A DNA stretch of 64,000 nt from Ancylostoma caninum (GCA_037903475.1 JBAJFG010000340.1:62001-126000); one strand, 5' to 3'; positions 1-12,857 are shown, numbered from the stretch's first letter. The notes: generated by a model not told the origin, from the letters alone. Program-made: numbers and translations.

Positions 1-162
1 GTTACACCTAAAGCATTTGCGACCACTAGGCCCGAAAAAAATTCCGGAGCTTTTCTTCCTCCTTCTTTCCTGTGAGCGATCCCAGGTTCATAGCAGCAGT
101 GGGTTAGTGAGCGCATGTCCACACCTCTACAATTACCAGTTGGGACATCCATATGATCGATG

Positions 163-429
163 TCAAGGAAGTTTGCAACGATTCCTCTGCCGGTATGAGT
201 TCATGGAGTTGGTGCACCAACGGTCACTTTTTCTTCTGCGCCTCATTTCTTGAAGCACTGCTGTCCTAGCGGACCCATTTTTAATGGGTGAACTAGCAGC
301 TGTACTTACTTTACAAAACTACCCTTTCCAGCAAAGAGCTGTTTTTTCAACTTTAATTCAACGTCGACCTGAGGCTTATTGTCACTTTCAGAAACATCAG
401 TTTCAGTGATGATGTAGGTCAGATGTGAT
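163..429 (-). CDS. 3' end (last two exons) of an unrecognised gene
   Basis: Read on the minus strand, an exon at 429-310 follows a good acceptor (CTCTTGCAG) and ends at a GTAAGT donor. The terminal exon runs from 235 to a TGA at 165-163. Phases agree: the first exon leaves two bases and the second supplies the third. The 74-bp intron is of normal nematode size. The reading begins SHLTYIITETDVSES, continues through a Lys-rich stretch (ELKLKKQLFAGKG) and ends with a basic, Cys-containing tail (RQRNRCKLP). I do not recognise the family, and the upstream exons were not found. Support is splice-site and phase consistency only, with no homology. Confidence 0.45.
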
Positions 430-2922
430 CTGCAAGAGAGGCCTTTCCTACCCCATCTGATGTCTTGGAGAACTGCCCTTACACTACGCGATTTTCGCTG
501 ATGAAGCTCTGTCCCACATTGAAAAAAAGATCATCGTCTTAAGGTGCCTAACTTTTGCGGCCCTCCAAGGTAACATAACTAAATTCTGCCTTCTCTCGTG
601 CTGACGCGCTTAGTTGTGAACATGCTGCTCCTAGTGCTTGCAGTGTTCCGTCTGGACTTCCTCATTAGCAGGTGAATTAATCGCCCTCTGCAAAGATCAC
701 GGCTCTATGTGCACCTAACTCTTCTACCTCGCATTCTTGCAACGAGTTCGGTTCTCGTGAATTTTCTCGAAAATTAGAACTGCGACAACCGTGAGGCATG
801 ATAATGGAATAGCCCTTCAACAGCACAGCATCGTACTGCAAATTGGACGGTGCAGTTATATTGCTGCAAAAAATGGGCGATCAAGAAAAAAGATTGTACG
901 GTGATGCTTCATAGCTCGATCTAGGTTCTTTTCAAATTTGGACTTGTTATAACGTGCAATGTTGATGTGAGGTTACGAGACGAAGAGATAATGCAGAAAA
1001 AGGGATAGCAATTTCAGATATGAAATTTAGGGCAAATAGGTTTTTCGCAATGGGGATGGAATTTGCGACAAAGTTTGACACAGTATTTAAGCCGCAGCCT
1101 GTACTTCAGTTTTTTCGCAAACTATCAGACACTTATGGCAGTGGATAGTGGCTCGACTGGCTTTGTGTGCAGAACGGCCATAGGTCTAGCACAATCTGCA
1201 TAGGACGACAACTGACAAAATGGCACAGTTGGAATTATAAATCTGCAGAAGATGTGCGTGATTTAGAATCCCACTACTTGTGGTGGAATTGAGACAATAT
1301 ATCTGCGAGAATTTTACAGGAAGCTGGGCTTAAGATAAAATACAGATGCTCTAGTGCAGTGTCGTTAGTTTCATGATGATCTATCAGAATTCCTGGTTAG
1401 GTCGCACTCCAGACTGTTATAAGCTGCTGGTTGTAACGTTGTGTATATTCGTGGATATTAGCTGAGCCATATTCCCGCACAAATACAGCACCCGCACTTT
1501 ATTCGAAAAAGAAGACGGTGGGAATTTCTTGCGGAGTCGTTCTATTCTTACTCATTTATTTATTTATTCAATACACCTTCAGGGTGTGCTCATAACAGAA
1601 AAAAATCTGAACCACGCCCATGTAACGAGGAGGAGGCAGAACTATTCTTCAGAGGCATTGAACTATTAAAGCTGATAGGCTGCAGCGAAAAAAAGCTCAA
1701 ATATCACCAGAATATGTATGAGATTATATTATATTATATATAAATAAATAAATAAATAAATTCGCTAGTGATTGTGCGTGATCAGAGACCGTACCGGACT
1801 ACCAGTGTTGTGCGGGTGTAAAGTGCCAGGGAAACACCACTTTCTGCCAGCGTTAGAGCATACAAAGCAAATCCAACCCGGGATTTTCGGATGTTAGGTA
1901 TTCCCTATCCATAACAACGCTGAGTTGGACTTGAGTCCATGATCGGACCGCACTGTATTGTCGTAGGGTCCTAAACTTGTAGGATGGGTACGCACCAAAG
2001 TGCATAACACATTGAAGCTGAGATGATTAAAAGGAAGCGAATTGATGCAAACTACGGCTTTTCTAACTACGAAATATACCGAGAACATTGACGCTGTAGT
2101 GAGATTACTGATACATCCAGAATACGAAGGAAAAAACATGTGAGGACCTAGGACCTTTTGTAAATGTGGAAATTGTATTGCAAGAGGAGAAGTATATAGA
2201 AAAGAGTTAAAACAAAACGACTAAAGCAGCAAGTATGCAAGAGAAGCCCAACAACATGCAGTTGGGAAATCGCCGTTGTATGAGCTGGTGGTGCATATCG
2301 AAGACTCGGAGCTGCAGAACACATCTGAACTTGTTACAGTTATTTCGAGAGCATCTAGGACATTGATCGACAAAAGTTTTTTTGCGGAAAGTGCTAGGAT
2401 TTTCAGACCAAACAATGGACAAGTTGGTTTATCCATCTGCATGTTCGGGAAAAGAATGAATTGAGAACTGCATTGAAGTTTCGACCTTTTACACTAGGAT
2501 AATGTAAGGCAAATGTACAATTCCGACCACAGCATGGTCTCCAATACTTACTCGCTCCTAGTTTGACTTCTACGCGAATATTGTGGTAACAGGATACACG
2601 ATTATTCACGATTCTACTGTACTTGAGGCTTCTAAGTTTGAGAATGTATAGCTGCTCTCCACGGCATGGCATTGCTTGGGGGGGAGGGGGAGATGAGTTG
2701 GTGTACAATCTATAAAAAGCTATTCTAGTGAATATCTGTGGGATTTTTTCAATCTTCATAATTGCTTTCCCATGTGGGAGAACAATACTCCATGTCTGGA
2801 AGTATAAACATTTTTATAACTCAGCAGAACTCATAAAAGGACAAAAAGGCAAGCGCCTTCTCGACAACCGCTTCTATGTATATGTTTATCAAATTTTAAG
2901 TTTTTGTCCGAAGATCCCACTT
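430..2922. other. intergenic or intronic, no supported gene
   Basis: AT-rich sequence with simple repeats near 1.55 and 1.75 kb. Short open stretches between 2033 and 2464 look coding in more than one frame on both strands and do not join in phase, so no gene is called. It may be upstream intron sequence of the minus-strand gene ending at 163. Confidence 0.4.
1553..1762. repeat. (TTTA)n and (AAAT)n tracts bounding a possible retrotransposon tail
   Basis: A TTTA run at 1553-1569 and an AAAT run at 1741-1762 bracket about 170 bp. Read on the minus strand, the first tract follows GTGTATTGAATAAATAAAT, which resembles the 3' tail of a non-LTR element. That origin is an inference. The simple repeats are seen directly. 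Confidence 0.5.
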
Positions 2923-2930
2923 CTCGGAAC

Positions 2931-4049
2931 CAGGGATGAGTGGATTATCCGTATCCGGTTGTCCGTTTTGCCGTTATCCGTAGGTTTTGGCCTATCCGTT
3001 ATCCGCACCGTTATCCGGGTTGTTGGCGCCGATAACGGTGCGGACAACGGATAGGCCAAAACTGTGCGGCTGTGCGGACAAGGCTGAAAGTATTGGCTTC
3101 ATTTTGTACGTTCAAAACAGAGGAGAGCCTCCACTTGAAGACGTGTTAGTCAATCTAACGCATTCTATGTCACCAGTGTTTTAGAATCTTGTAGAAAAGT
3201 AGGAGAAGGTAATGCGGACTCGCTCATGTTTTCTGGGTTGTAGGACAGAGTGAGGTATTAGCTTCCAAGCCATCATTTGTAAATTATCGACAACGTGGGT
3301 TGATGTTTGACCATTAACAACGTTGAAATTTCAACGCTCAGATATCTTACCACATTTGAGCGTTGAAATTAGTGAATTAGCAGCTTCCAGCTGCCCCTTC
3401 GCAAGTTTCATTTCGAATATTCATTGCACCATACTGTTTCCATCAATTTCTGAATCTATTGATCAGATATCGTTTGAGAGTCAATATGATCATAATAGCC
3501 AGTCAGTACGAAGAGATTTATCAGAACTCCACAAAAGATAGATGAGGCAAAGCCGCAGCCCCCTTCGGCCCCCTACCCTCTCCCGCCCCCAAAACAAAAG
3601 ATATATGAGGCAAAGCAAAACGAAACCTTGAAAGGACCACCCTTCGCGGACTTCAGCTTGTACCGAAAAAAACACGAATACATATAATCTTAAGCAACTA
3701 TGTGGTATGCTAATTAAGTTAACAAATATCCAGATTTTGCTGAAAGCTGTTGTTTTTATGGCGAACTCTAGTTACCATACTTACCTATTTATATCTCTCC
3801 ATAATAACACCATGCTTAGCATCACGCTCAGAATGGCGAATTTTGATGAGTAACAAGATGAAGAATATGTGCCTAATTCTTTTTCACGATATTCATGTCG
3901 TACCCTCTCTTTTTCTGTCGTTTTTAATATAATAGAAGGTGGTGTCTTGTAGCATTCGAACCACGCATCCGTTATCCGGTGATTTTTCGCCTATCCGTTA
4001 CCCGCACCGGTATCCGGATCGTTGAAAATCTCGTGTCCGCTCATCCCTG
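2931..4049 (+). mobile_element. non-autonomous hAT-type transposon, copy A (1119 bp)
   Basis: The ends are CAGGGATGAG and CTCATCCCTG, an imperfectly extended terminal inverted repeat beginning CAGGG as in hAT elements. It is flanked by a perfect 8-bp target duplication, CTCGGAAC, at 2923-2930 and 4050-4057. Subterminal regions are packed with copies of GGATAACGG and its complement, probably transposase-binding repeats. No transposase is recognisable inside, so it must have been mobilised in trans. The copy at 19703-20821 is related along its length and inverted relative to this one. Confidence 0.87.
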
Positions 4050-4513
4050 CTCGGAACATACGACCATCTTTCTAACAGATGCAGTCAAGCTCTTGTATGC
4101 CCACTCTTTTTAGGCCGTCTTTCGTCTTAATTTTCGCTCTCGCAGAAGTGTTCAAGTACGAAGGAAAGTCAGCAGGGTATGCTAGAAAAAAAGAGATGGA
4201 AAGTACAACCCCGTTCGTGCAGAAAAATTGTCAAAAGTAACGTGCAGATGGTGGTCTCAGTTCATCAGAAGAGGCTTGCAGACTTTTGCTGCGGCGACAG
4301 TCACTCATGGTTAAGCATAGGCGTTCCCGCTGTGTGATCTGGCACGCGCGACGTTTCAATAGTCATGCTTTGAATTGCGAGAAGTACTCCTACAAAAGTG
4401 ATAGTTTCTTAACCGATTGATGCAAAGATCGAAAAAGTTCACACTATTTCCGATGGTCGACTTCATACTTCAAGATGGAAACTGTAACAATATCATCTTT
4501 TCAGGCAGGACTA

Positions 4514-5411
4514 CAGGGTGCGGCAAAAGTCTTTGGACAAAATAATCGTTCGCTAGAAGAAGAAGGAAAGAGAAGTAAAGGAACAGATAGCAGATATATG
4601 TTTGCGATTGAATGGCAAACACAAATTCAAATTTTAATTGCAAGAATTCTTCCTTTGCTAGCGGCACGGGTCTGGAGAACCGGGAGTAAGCCAGTGGCGG
4701 TGGCGCGCACACAGTGGAAGTCGAATTTATCTCGAGCATTTCTCAGAACCTCCGGAACAGTCTGAATTTGTTTGGAGCTATGAAAAAGCCCAGTGTCCAG
4801 ATTCTAAGAAACATGAAAATTATCCAAGATAGCTGCAGGACCGCAATAGACGATTGTTTATCTGGACCTTTACAGCTGAGAATAATAACCAACTCAGGCG
4901 ATAATTTCATCATCCCTCCGTTCCTAAATTAGCATATGGTTGATTACCAAAAGCAAGGAAATAAGTTTCTAGCGAAAAACGAGTATGGTATTGCTCCAAA
5001 ACGATAGCAAGGAACGATCATAGTTCAATTTCCACGCATTTCTGACCACAGCCTGATGGGTGACGAACTATAACTCTGATGGCACTCGGCTAGTTTCTGG
5101 AATTTTCAAGTTTTCTTCTGGGTTCTATAACAGAGGGCTTCTCTAAAAAAAAACACAGGAATTTGGAGCCTCTCCGAGTAGTGGTAGAAAAGTGATGGCA
5201 AAGAATACTTTCGATGGCAAAGAAATGAGCCGACCTGACACCTCCGCTTTCGCAACCCTCTGCCACTACCAGTGGAGGTGTCTTCGGATTCAAACATTGT
5301 ATTTTTGTTACTAAGTTATGAACAAACAATTAGCATTTGTTTCTTCCAGCAAGCTCTTAATCATGTTTTAACAAACGATTATGCTTGACGAAAGACTTTT
5401 GCAGCACACTG
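4514..5411. mobile_element. Tc1-type transposon remnant (898 bp)
   Basis: The termini read CAGGGTGCGGCAAAAGTC at the left and, on the opposite strand, CAGTGTGCTGCAAAAGTC at the right, each abutting TA (4512-4513 and 5412-5413). CAGTG-type ends with a TA duplication are the Tc1/mariner signature. The inverted repeat continues past 40 bp to a shared ATAATCGTT block. The interior holds only short ORFs with no recognisable DDE transposase, so it is non-autonomous or decayed. Confidence 0.72.
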
Positions 5412-5413
5412 TA

Positions 5414-7119
5414 CGACTTCGTTCACTGGGTTTCCAACCGCAAAAACAGCACTGCGCCTACTTCTATGCCTGAAATATTAAGCGTTTCGGAAGCAGAACA
5501 ACAACCGCGATGGAAGTTGCATCGGAGAAGTTATCAGCGCTCTGCAGACAGACGAGGTTAGGTATGTTAGCGCCAATCTAATCTCTAAGTTCTGGTATGA
5601 AAGATTGGATCAGTTCTAGGTATCAACACTCTCCTTTGGCGTGGTAGAGCCTGTTTTCCATACTTATTTCCATTGATCATATCTCAAAATACCCAGCCAA
5701 CTTGATCATCTTTTTCTAAAGAGCCGAACTTGGTACTCCCGCAACCGTGTTTTTCTTGAATATGGAATCAGTGAATGTGTTTGCATCAGTTTTGGTTAAT
5801 AACCTAGGATATCAGCAATAAAAAATGGAAACCAAACGTTTTGTAAATGCCGCCTTTAAATTTTGTTTATCCGTGCTGCTCCCTAGGCTCCAGAGGGGTG
5901 CGAGAGCATTCGTGACAGTAGGCTTATCATCAACTCCACGTTAAGTATATACGCAACCTTACAGAGACTTCGACAGCCCATCCATGGTTCAGTACGATTG
6001 CAGTTGCAACCGTAATATCTATTCATCTTGGCTTCCTGTCTTTTTTCACAGTTGCGATACATTGACAACCCTTTGGACACATTCAAAGAACTGCCTCTTA
6101 AACAAAGATTTAAGTGGATGGTACTTTGAGCAGACAGTCTGTGCCCAACGCCAATATTTGGGACACGTAATGTTAGCTAATTTCGTCCCAGTATTCGAGT
6201 GACGAGATTCTGTTCGATCAGTAACAGATTCGGCAACAGCTAATGATGTGATCACTTTATATGCACGTTTCTTGGATATGTCTTGGCTAAGCACATGATC
6301 TGCAAGAAACCCACGCACAGTACGTCGAGTCGCATATCCAAGTTACCAACGATCCAATACTGGACTGGACGGGAAGTTGGAAACGCAAGGCCTCACCAAG
6401 AAATGGGCCTTGACTGGATTTATGACTGTCCATCCGGGCCAACGGAGATTAATAAGCCAAATGTGTATAATGCTCTGCCCATCTTACCACTATATTATCT
6501 GTTCGACTGCCAATTAGACTAGGTATCATTGCTTTGTTGGTCGTTTCAAGGATCCAATTGTTGGTCGCTTCAAAGACCATAGACCTGGATTGTTCAAATA
6601 CTTCGAATGCAACAAAATTCGGAATCCTAAATGGCTAGAAATAGATGTTTTAGAACCACTAGTAGATATAAGGGATTAGAAAAAAAGCTGTTACAAATTT
6701 CGCGTGTATGTATGTATAGTCTCTCTCAGAATGCGACACCGTTTAGCTGTCCCAGTGGCACGCGCTATGTACGAGAGTTTCGAACGTTCGTTTTCCAATT
6801 CATAGAGCAATTTGAGAGTCTTCGTTGTCCTATTCCCATAGAGTGAGGCTCAGTTTCCCAAAGATCATCAGTTCCAACTCGAAACATGCCAGCTTCGTCT
6901 TACAGTCCTTGTCAAAAAGATACATAGCCGGATGTGTGGTATCATAATGTCGCCGCAGCCGCAAAATCGCGGCGGGACCTACTCGACCCTCCCACATTGT
7001 GCATGCTTTCTCCTTAACTATCGCACAGGTCCCACCCCGTTTCTGGTGTGACGAAATCCGTCTATCCTTTTGAGAAGGACTGTATATGTATATACTATAC
7101 TTCGGAATATCCGAAATTT
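5414..7119. other. no supported feature
   Basis: About 1.7 kb without a convincing exon, terminal repeat or RNA gene. A short direct duplication (TTGGTCG followed by TTCAA) occurs at 6537-6585. Overlapping ORFs at 5.9-6.5 kb have no paired splice sites that I could join. Confidence 0.35.
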
Positions 7120-7440
7120 TTTCGAATAATCGAATTCCGAAATAATTCGATTTTTATATTTTTCGACTAATCGAATTTCGAACTTATTCGATTTTTCACT
7201 CTCCTCGAATAATCAAATTTCGAACTAATTCGATTTTTCAATTTTCTCGAATAATCGAATTTCGAATTTATTCTATTCGAAACTTTTTCGAATAATCGAA
7301 TTTCGAATTTATTCGATTTTCTCTTCGAACCGGATTTTCGAATACATCCGGTTTTTCTACCGTCGAATAATCGAACGAATTCGAAATTCGGTTTTGAATT
7401 TACTGGATTATTCGAGTAATTTGACTGATTCGAAACTGGT
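7120..7440. repeat. imperfect ~42-bp tandem repeat rich in TTCGAA/TTCGAT
   Basis: Successive blocks starting near 7164, 7205, 7247 and 7288 share the plan TCGAATAATCGAATTTCG, an AT-rich part, then TTCGATTTT. The spacing is about 41-42 bp. The block is nearly self-complementary. Translation of the minus strand gives a repeated N-R-I-S-S-K-F-D motif, which I take as a by-product of the repeat and not a protein. Confidence 0.75.
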
Positions 7441-7511
7441 ATAACTAGCAAAGACTTGGGAATTTTGACGCTTTGCAAGAAGGACCGACTTCAACCAATA
7501 TCTTCTTGAAA

Positions 7512-7550
7512 CGCAAATATTGTTTCAGTGTTCCTGAAACAATATTTGCG
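7512..7550. repeat. perfect 17-bp hairpin with 5-nt loop
   Basis: CGCAAATATTGTTTCAG at 7512-7528 is followed by the loop TGTTC and the exact reverse complement at 7534-7550. It is shorter than a typical miRNA precursor stem. It may be the tip of an inverted-repeat element, because a GCAGCGTC repeat follows directly (7551-7650). Confidence 0.85.
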
Positions 7551-9813
7551 CGGCAGCGTCGGCCTGCCCTTACAAAGGCGAGAGGTGCCTGGCGACACCG
7601 GGCGAGAATTTGAGTGAATTCTGCCGGTGTAGCTGAGGTGAGACGCTGCCTTTAAGTGAAAATTTTCGCACGTTCGTACTGCTAGTCCTGCTCAGTCCTG
7701 CAATCCGATAAAGTGTCCTTTCGTGCACTACGTTCGATTATCTCGAGCCCACTACAAGCGCGTTGTTTTGAGTCGTGCAAAAATTTTAGCCTCGGAGGGG
7801 ATCGGACCCTTGAATATGTAGATAACGTATATGGATATTTTTCGTGACAAATTTTAAGCAATTAATTTGAGTCGCTTGAGTAAGTCTGAGCTCATGCCTT
7901 CAGAGCGATATTCGCCAACCGCGCACATTTCAACTTTTTGTGAAAATTCTGGATAGAGTGGGGACCGAAACATTGACGGTGTACGCGGTGGCTACTCCTA
8001 CTGCTGCTGTAACGTTTGAATTTGAAGTCGAGCAGTGTCCGCATTTTCGTTCTCATTTCTCGTCTCATTCGAAATTTGAGCACGAAAAGGGGAGTTGGGT
8101 CGTATGGTGGTCGACTTTCCATCATCATAGCACTTGACCCTGTTCACAGCTTGCGTGCAGGAGCAGTTGAGGGTGCTGATTACGAGTATCACACCGCTTT
8201 GCATGGTGACATCGATTTTGTCCATTTTATCGATTCTTGTCAAGTTTGACCCACCTCACAGATCTTTCTGAAAATTGCTCACACAGGCTTTTGAAGCAGC
8301 TCGTTGCAAATGTGACAAGCAGTTTGGGAGGAAAGATCGATTGAAGTGCGAAAATCCTAGGAAAGGCCGGAGCAATTCTGCCTCACATAGACAAATTTGG
8401 AGGAAACCAATGAAATTAAGAATATAATGCAAGACAGCTATTATATGCGTGATCCGCAAATAGGAAATTCCTTTGTACTAATTTTCAGAGGGGTCTGACG
8501 TATGAGTCAAACTTGGAGAGATCGATGAAATGAATGAATTCGATGATACCATGCAAAGCGAGTACAACATTTCTCAAAAATCCTTGCCTCACGCTGCACC
8601 GCCGCTCAGCTGAGCCACGTCACACCACGTATGATAATGTACAGGTGATGGGGTGAGGCTCAGCAGATGGGCGGTGCAGTCCGAGGCAAGGATCGTTGAG
8701 AGAGACTGTACGATGTTCGTGGTTAACACCCCCAACAACTCTCGTATCAGAGAAACTCCTTTTTTTAGTTTTGGATTGCTTTTTTTTAGTTTTAGATTGG
8801 TAGTTGGCCGCTGAATCACATACATACATTAGTAGCCGGATTTCATATCCAAGTTCAGAAAGAAACCCATTCATGAAAAAAACGGGTCAACGCGGCTGTA
8901 TGTAACAATTGCGTCGAGCACTTCCATTTCATTGCGCCTTCCGTTACCCGTGGATATCGTGCTCCAGTGATAATTTCGTGCACGAATAGCACATGCTTCA
9001 AAGTCTGACTCATGAGCTCTTTGTTATGTCAGTTCTACCGCAAAAGAGCTGTTCTTTGACTTTTAAGGAGCTTTTCCAGTATTCAGTTCTTGACAGGGCG
9101 ATAGGTAACCTTCTAGGATTCTATTTTGTATTCTTTTCAGTTATCAGTCCATTGGTGTGTTCATTTTCTCTAACTTACTTGGATTTTTTCTAATTAATTA
9201 TCACTTTTTTTCGTTTGTATACACCTTTTTCTTTCTTGGCTGCCTATTCATCATTTCCAAGGACTCTTCCGACGTTTGCCGCAGTTCAGGCGAAGTGTTA
9301 GTCCCCATTTTGATGAATGCCGTTTTATTTCGCTCGAGGCGCTTCAGCATGTCTGTATCGCCCTTGGGATGGACTTTTGAATGAGAATAGGGCCGAGTTA
9401 AAAACGGCAAATCTCGCACAAGTCCTCAACACAGCAGTAGCCTTTCATTGAGCAGGCTCTAGAAGTGTGAGAGAATTGCGCGAGACATCAACTATGGAGA
9501 AGTTTCAATGCATTGCATCGCGTTGCCTAGAGCTCATTGTGCATCCATGCGCAGGTTCTGTTCGAGGCTTTTTTGATATACCTGACCAAAGATGGGTGGT
9601 TTAGAAATGTGTAAACTTGCTTACAGACTTTTCCTACCATGAATTTTTCTTAATTGCACGAAAATCGGGGATGTGATTCGCAGTTGTTGGTCTTACCCTC
9701 ACCAATCCTTTAGTGCGGATTTTGGTCCGAGTCGCTTGCCCCTAGTAACGCGATTGGTGCTAAATTCTTGGCCTCACCCAACAGATCACGGAGATGTAAC
9801 TATTCGATAAAGA
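7551..9813. other. mostly unannotated sequence around one foldback element
   Basis: GGCAGCGTC at 7551 and its complement in GAGACGCTGCC near 7645 may mark a small inverted repeat of about 100 bp. The region 7.9-8.25 kb is open in several frames on both strands with no splice support. Apart from the foldback element at 8580-8692, nothing else could be supported. Confidence 0.35.
8580..8692. mobile_element. small foldback element (113 bp)
   Basis: ATCCTTGCCTCACGCTGCA at the left pairs with the reverse complement of the right end, ATCCTTGCCTCGGACTGCA. The pairing extends inward through a GCTGAGCC block, so almost the whole element can fold. No target duplication is evident. Confidence 0.6.
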
Positions 9814-10078
9814 TTAAAGGGCAATTTATACTGGATGCGTGCGACTGACGCGCGTGCGTCTATATGATGAAGAATAGGACCCAGTCGCATCGCAGGCGCA
9901 ACTCAGACGCACGCGTTTACGGCCTCGTGGCGGCCGCCCGTTCTTTTCATAGAGGATGTACATGCCTTGTTGACCGGTCTTAAGGAAAATGGAAAAGGAA
10001 TCATGGAAAATCCTTTGCAAATGGATGCATGCGACTGATGCGCGACTGACGCACGCAGCTTGTATAAATTACCCTTAA
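9814..10078. mobile_element. MITE with TTAAAGGGCAATTTATAC ends (~265 bp)
   Basis: TTAAAGGGCAATTTATAC (9814-9831) pairs with GTATAAATTACCCTTAA at about 10062-10078. The interior has GC-rich repeats of GCGACTGACGC near both ends. There is no coding capacity. The target duplication is uncertain (possibly TTAA or TA within the ends). Confidence 0.65.
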
Positions 10079-10113
10079 CTGTCAGTGAGACGTGATCAAA
10101 ACGGCGAAGGCAA

Positions 10114-10756
10114 TTACTCAGACAAACCCTCGCTGGTCGTGCACACCTGTTTGACGTCTCCGCGAGAAGCGAGCGCTGTTTCGCTTCGCGCGGAGCAGGA
10201 AGAAATAGTACAGTTTCGAAAACGCAATTGCTAAAGTCGCTCGCTTCTGCCGGAGCACAATTTCGCTAGGCGTGGAGCAGACGAGGGACAATTTTCGAAG
10301 GACGCAGACGACGAAAGAACTGGCTCGGCCGCGCGTGAGAACATTTCTTCACCAGCAAGAAATACGAAGTAACATCAGTGGGACTCCGCCGGTCAGTGCC
10401 GGCGCACAGGTTCGGTTTCTGAGGGTCTCACGCCAGTCCTTTTCAACCGCTAGCCTCCATCCGCTGAAGGAGAGGTGATAGCGGCCATTCTGCAGAGATG
10501 GTCGCGCACCATCAGTACATCTATGTGGTGAATCCTTATCGCTCAACGTGCAACATCTGACCATCACCCGGTATTGACCGGTTGTGACGTCGTCTGGGCA
10601 CGCGCGCCGATCTCGCAAGGCGCGCGCACCTATCTCGGTCGCTCAGCGCGCGCGACAATCTCGCTGGCCGCGCTCCCCAATCTCGCTGGTCCCGGGGCCT
10701 TACCTGCGCGGCCAGCGAGATTGTCGCGCGCGCCGAGCGAGGGTTTGTTTGAGTAA
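10114..10756. mobile_element. inverted-repeat element of the TACTCAGACA family, complete copy (643 bp)
   Basis: The left terminus TTACTCAGACAAACCCTCGC (10114-10133) is matched by the complementary right terminus at 10737-10756 with one mismatch. The interior holds long GC palindromes (CGCGCGCC / GGCGCGCG). Related but partial copies lie at 21343-21745 and 26810-26999. No transposase is visible. The duplication is most simply TA, which is ambiguous because the ends contain it. Confidence 0.7.
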
Positions 10757-10975
10757 CCGTGGCAAAATAGCGACATCAATTAATATAGGTGAATAAAGTG
10801 GTCCGAACTAGCATCCAACTAGCACCGGCATCGGTGAGATGCGCCATTCTCCGTATGGTTTAGTTTGAGGTTTTATTAGGTGGAAATGTAATTATATAGT
10901 TCTGACTCCGACGACCCACGCTCACCCTACAACACCGAGGAGGAGGAAGCCCGGTCCAAAACATCGTTTTCTGGC

Positions 10976-12235
10976 GTGGACCGTACGCCACAAAGAAGAA
11001 TGGATCGGCTACGATTGTGCACGATCAATGTCTGTTCAATCACCACCGAAACTCGACTAATAGACTTCGAGTCATCAGTCGAAAATATCAAGTCTCACGT
11101 GATGGGCCTCTCTGAAACGAGGATTCCTGGCAAAGGGAGAATTGACCTTGCAAGTGGGTTCTCCTTATACCATAGTGGAACTGATGGAAGGACGAGCTGT
11201 GGAGTAGGATTTTATGTTCCTTCAACGCTATTTCGACGATGCAGCTGTTACTACCATTCAGAAGGGATGATTGAAATATGCATCAAGTTGAGAGATGGAA
11301 GCATGTAGCGAGTAGTCCAAATTCATGCACCCCACTCAGACTTCCAGGATGACGAAGATGAATATGAGGTCTTTTTGGACAATCTTGCTGACGTTATCGA
11401 TAGCAAGAAAAGCAAACACCTTGTGGTGCTCGGAGATTTTAATGTAACTCCTGGTCTTCGACAAAGTGAAGAAACATATCGGTATCAATGCCGCAGCTCC
11501 ACGGAATCGTCGAGGACAAATGTTAGCCAATTTTTGTAAAGAAAGAAAACTTTTCCTTGCTAACTCGTTTTTCAAGAAAAAGATGAAGCAAGAATGATGG
11601 ACATGGCGGAGTGATGCCTTAGGGCTGAAAAACGAAATATTATAGATTATGCGTTAGTACGAAGCCTGAAAGGTGTAACAGACGTAGAAGTCTTCACCAG
11701 CGTCAACATGGGCAGTGGCCACCGAAAGTTATGATGCAAACTCCGCTTGAATCGAATAACCGATCAGAAAGCCATACCGATTTCCTATCACGGATGAAGA
11801 TCTACTGAGCTCGACCGCCCAACACTTATTGAATGAAAGTGTGATGACTGGTGATACGATAAAGGACTACGATACGCTCGCCCACATAATAACAGCAGCT
11901 ACGGAATTGTCGACTAATTGTAAGTTTGAACAACTTCCACCGCGCCATTCTGAAAGAACTCGAAGTTTGCTTAGCTACGATGGGAACTTTGCCAAAGTGG
12001 AACAGGAGGAAATACAGTAAGTACTCTAGAATGTGCAGAGATCTGCAAACTTGCTCGGAAATCTATCCAGCAAGACTTGTGGCAGCGGCATATCCAAATT
12101 CTCTGTTATACCATCGATACTGGACGCCTCCGATTCGGACGTATGTAACTTCTTTACTCGAAACGGCCCCTCATAATTCTGAAAGAACCCGCTACTACCC
12201 TCTCCCGCAATTCCTCCGATTCGATCAGTGACATC
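10976..12235 (+). pseudogene. decayed RTE-clade retrotransposon, endonuclease region
   Basis: The first frame, from 10976, reads RLRLCTINVCSITTETRL, then MGLSETRIPG, the opening of an APE-type endonuclease of an RTE element (N at motif 1, E in SETR). The frame stops at a TAG near 11307. Further on, GDFNV (11432-11446) is the conserved D-x-N endonuclease motif. Later frames at 11829-12231 resemble the linker between endonuclease and RT. Multiple stops and shifts make it non-functional. No RT core follows, so the copy is also 3' truncated or decayed beyond recognition. Confidence 0.7.
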
Positions 12236-12857
12236 CTACTACATGGAGGCCTTGTCGCTTCGGCTCCACCTATCTAGACCCCAAGTCCTAATATCTCCCC
12301 GAATAAACCCCACTCCATGAACCCTTGTGGTTAGACGACTTCGCTCGAATAACCGGAGTAAGGATCAAAGATGTGGCTGGAAGATGAACAGAGCTGTTTA
12401 ATTGCCCCGGTTCATCATGATTCTTCGCACGAAGAACTAGGAACACATTACTCGTGCCTGCGCGATAAAGAATAAATAATTGTAATTGTAACGTAATTAT
12501 ACGTCTAAGTCAGCATGATTATGAAAAATCTACCATGGAATTTTCATAGAAGTTTTGGAGCAGGCAAGGAGCCAGAACTTGGGAAGAATGTAGAAGCATG
12601 TGGGAAAGGGCGCAGTTTTCATTAGGTTATGAATGTAAAGGTGGAGCCTTACCGCTAAAGGGGACGGGGCAGAATATTTCACTCAGCAGAGCTTTGAAAC
12701 GAAGTGGCATGAATCTTGGATGGGACCAAAAAGTCAATAGCTACTGAATAGCAGCCCGGCATTTGAGATCTCCCACTTTTGTGGTAAAACCCTCTACATC
12801 TCCTTATTACAATTCGTTTTGTTCGACGACACAACGAATAAGGTTTATACAGTAATA
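12236..12857. other. no supported feature
   Basis: This may be the unrecognisable remainder of the RTE copy just upstream. No open frame, terminal repeat or RNA could be supported. Confidence 0.3.

Noticed and set aside
2033..2464. Protein-like stretches on the plus strand (TENIDAVVRLLIHPEYEG; YELVVHIEDSELQNTSEL)
   Set aside because: They cannot be joined in phase with acceptable splice sites, and the minus strand is also open with an acceptor at 2443.
4490..4545. P-loop-like reading GRTTGCGKS
   Set aside because: It overlaps the Tc1-type terminal repeat starting at 4514 and the frame stops at once; coincidental.
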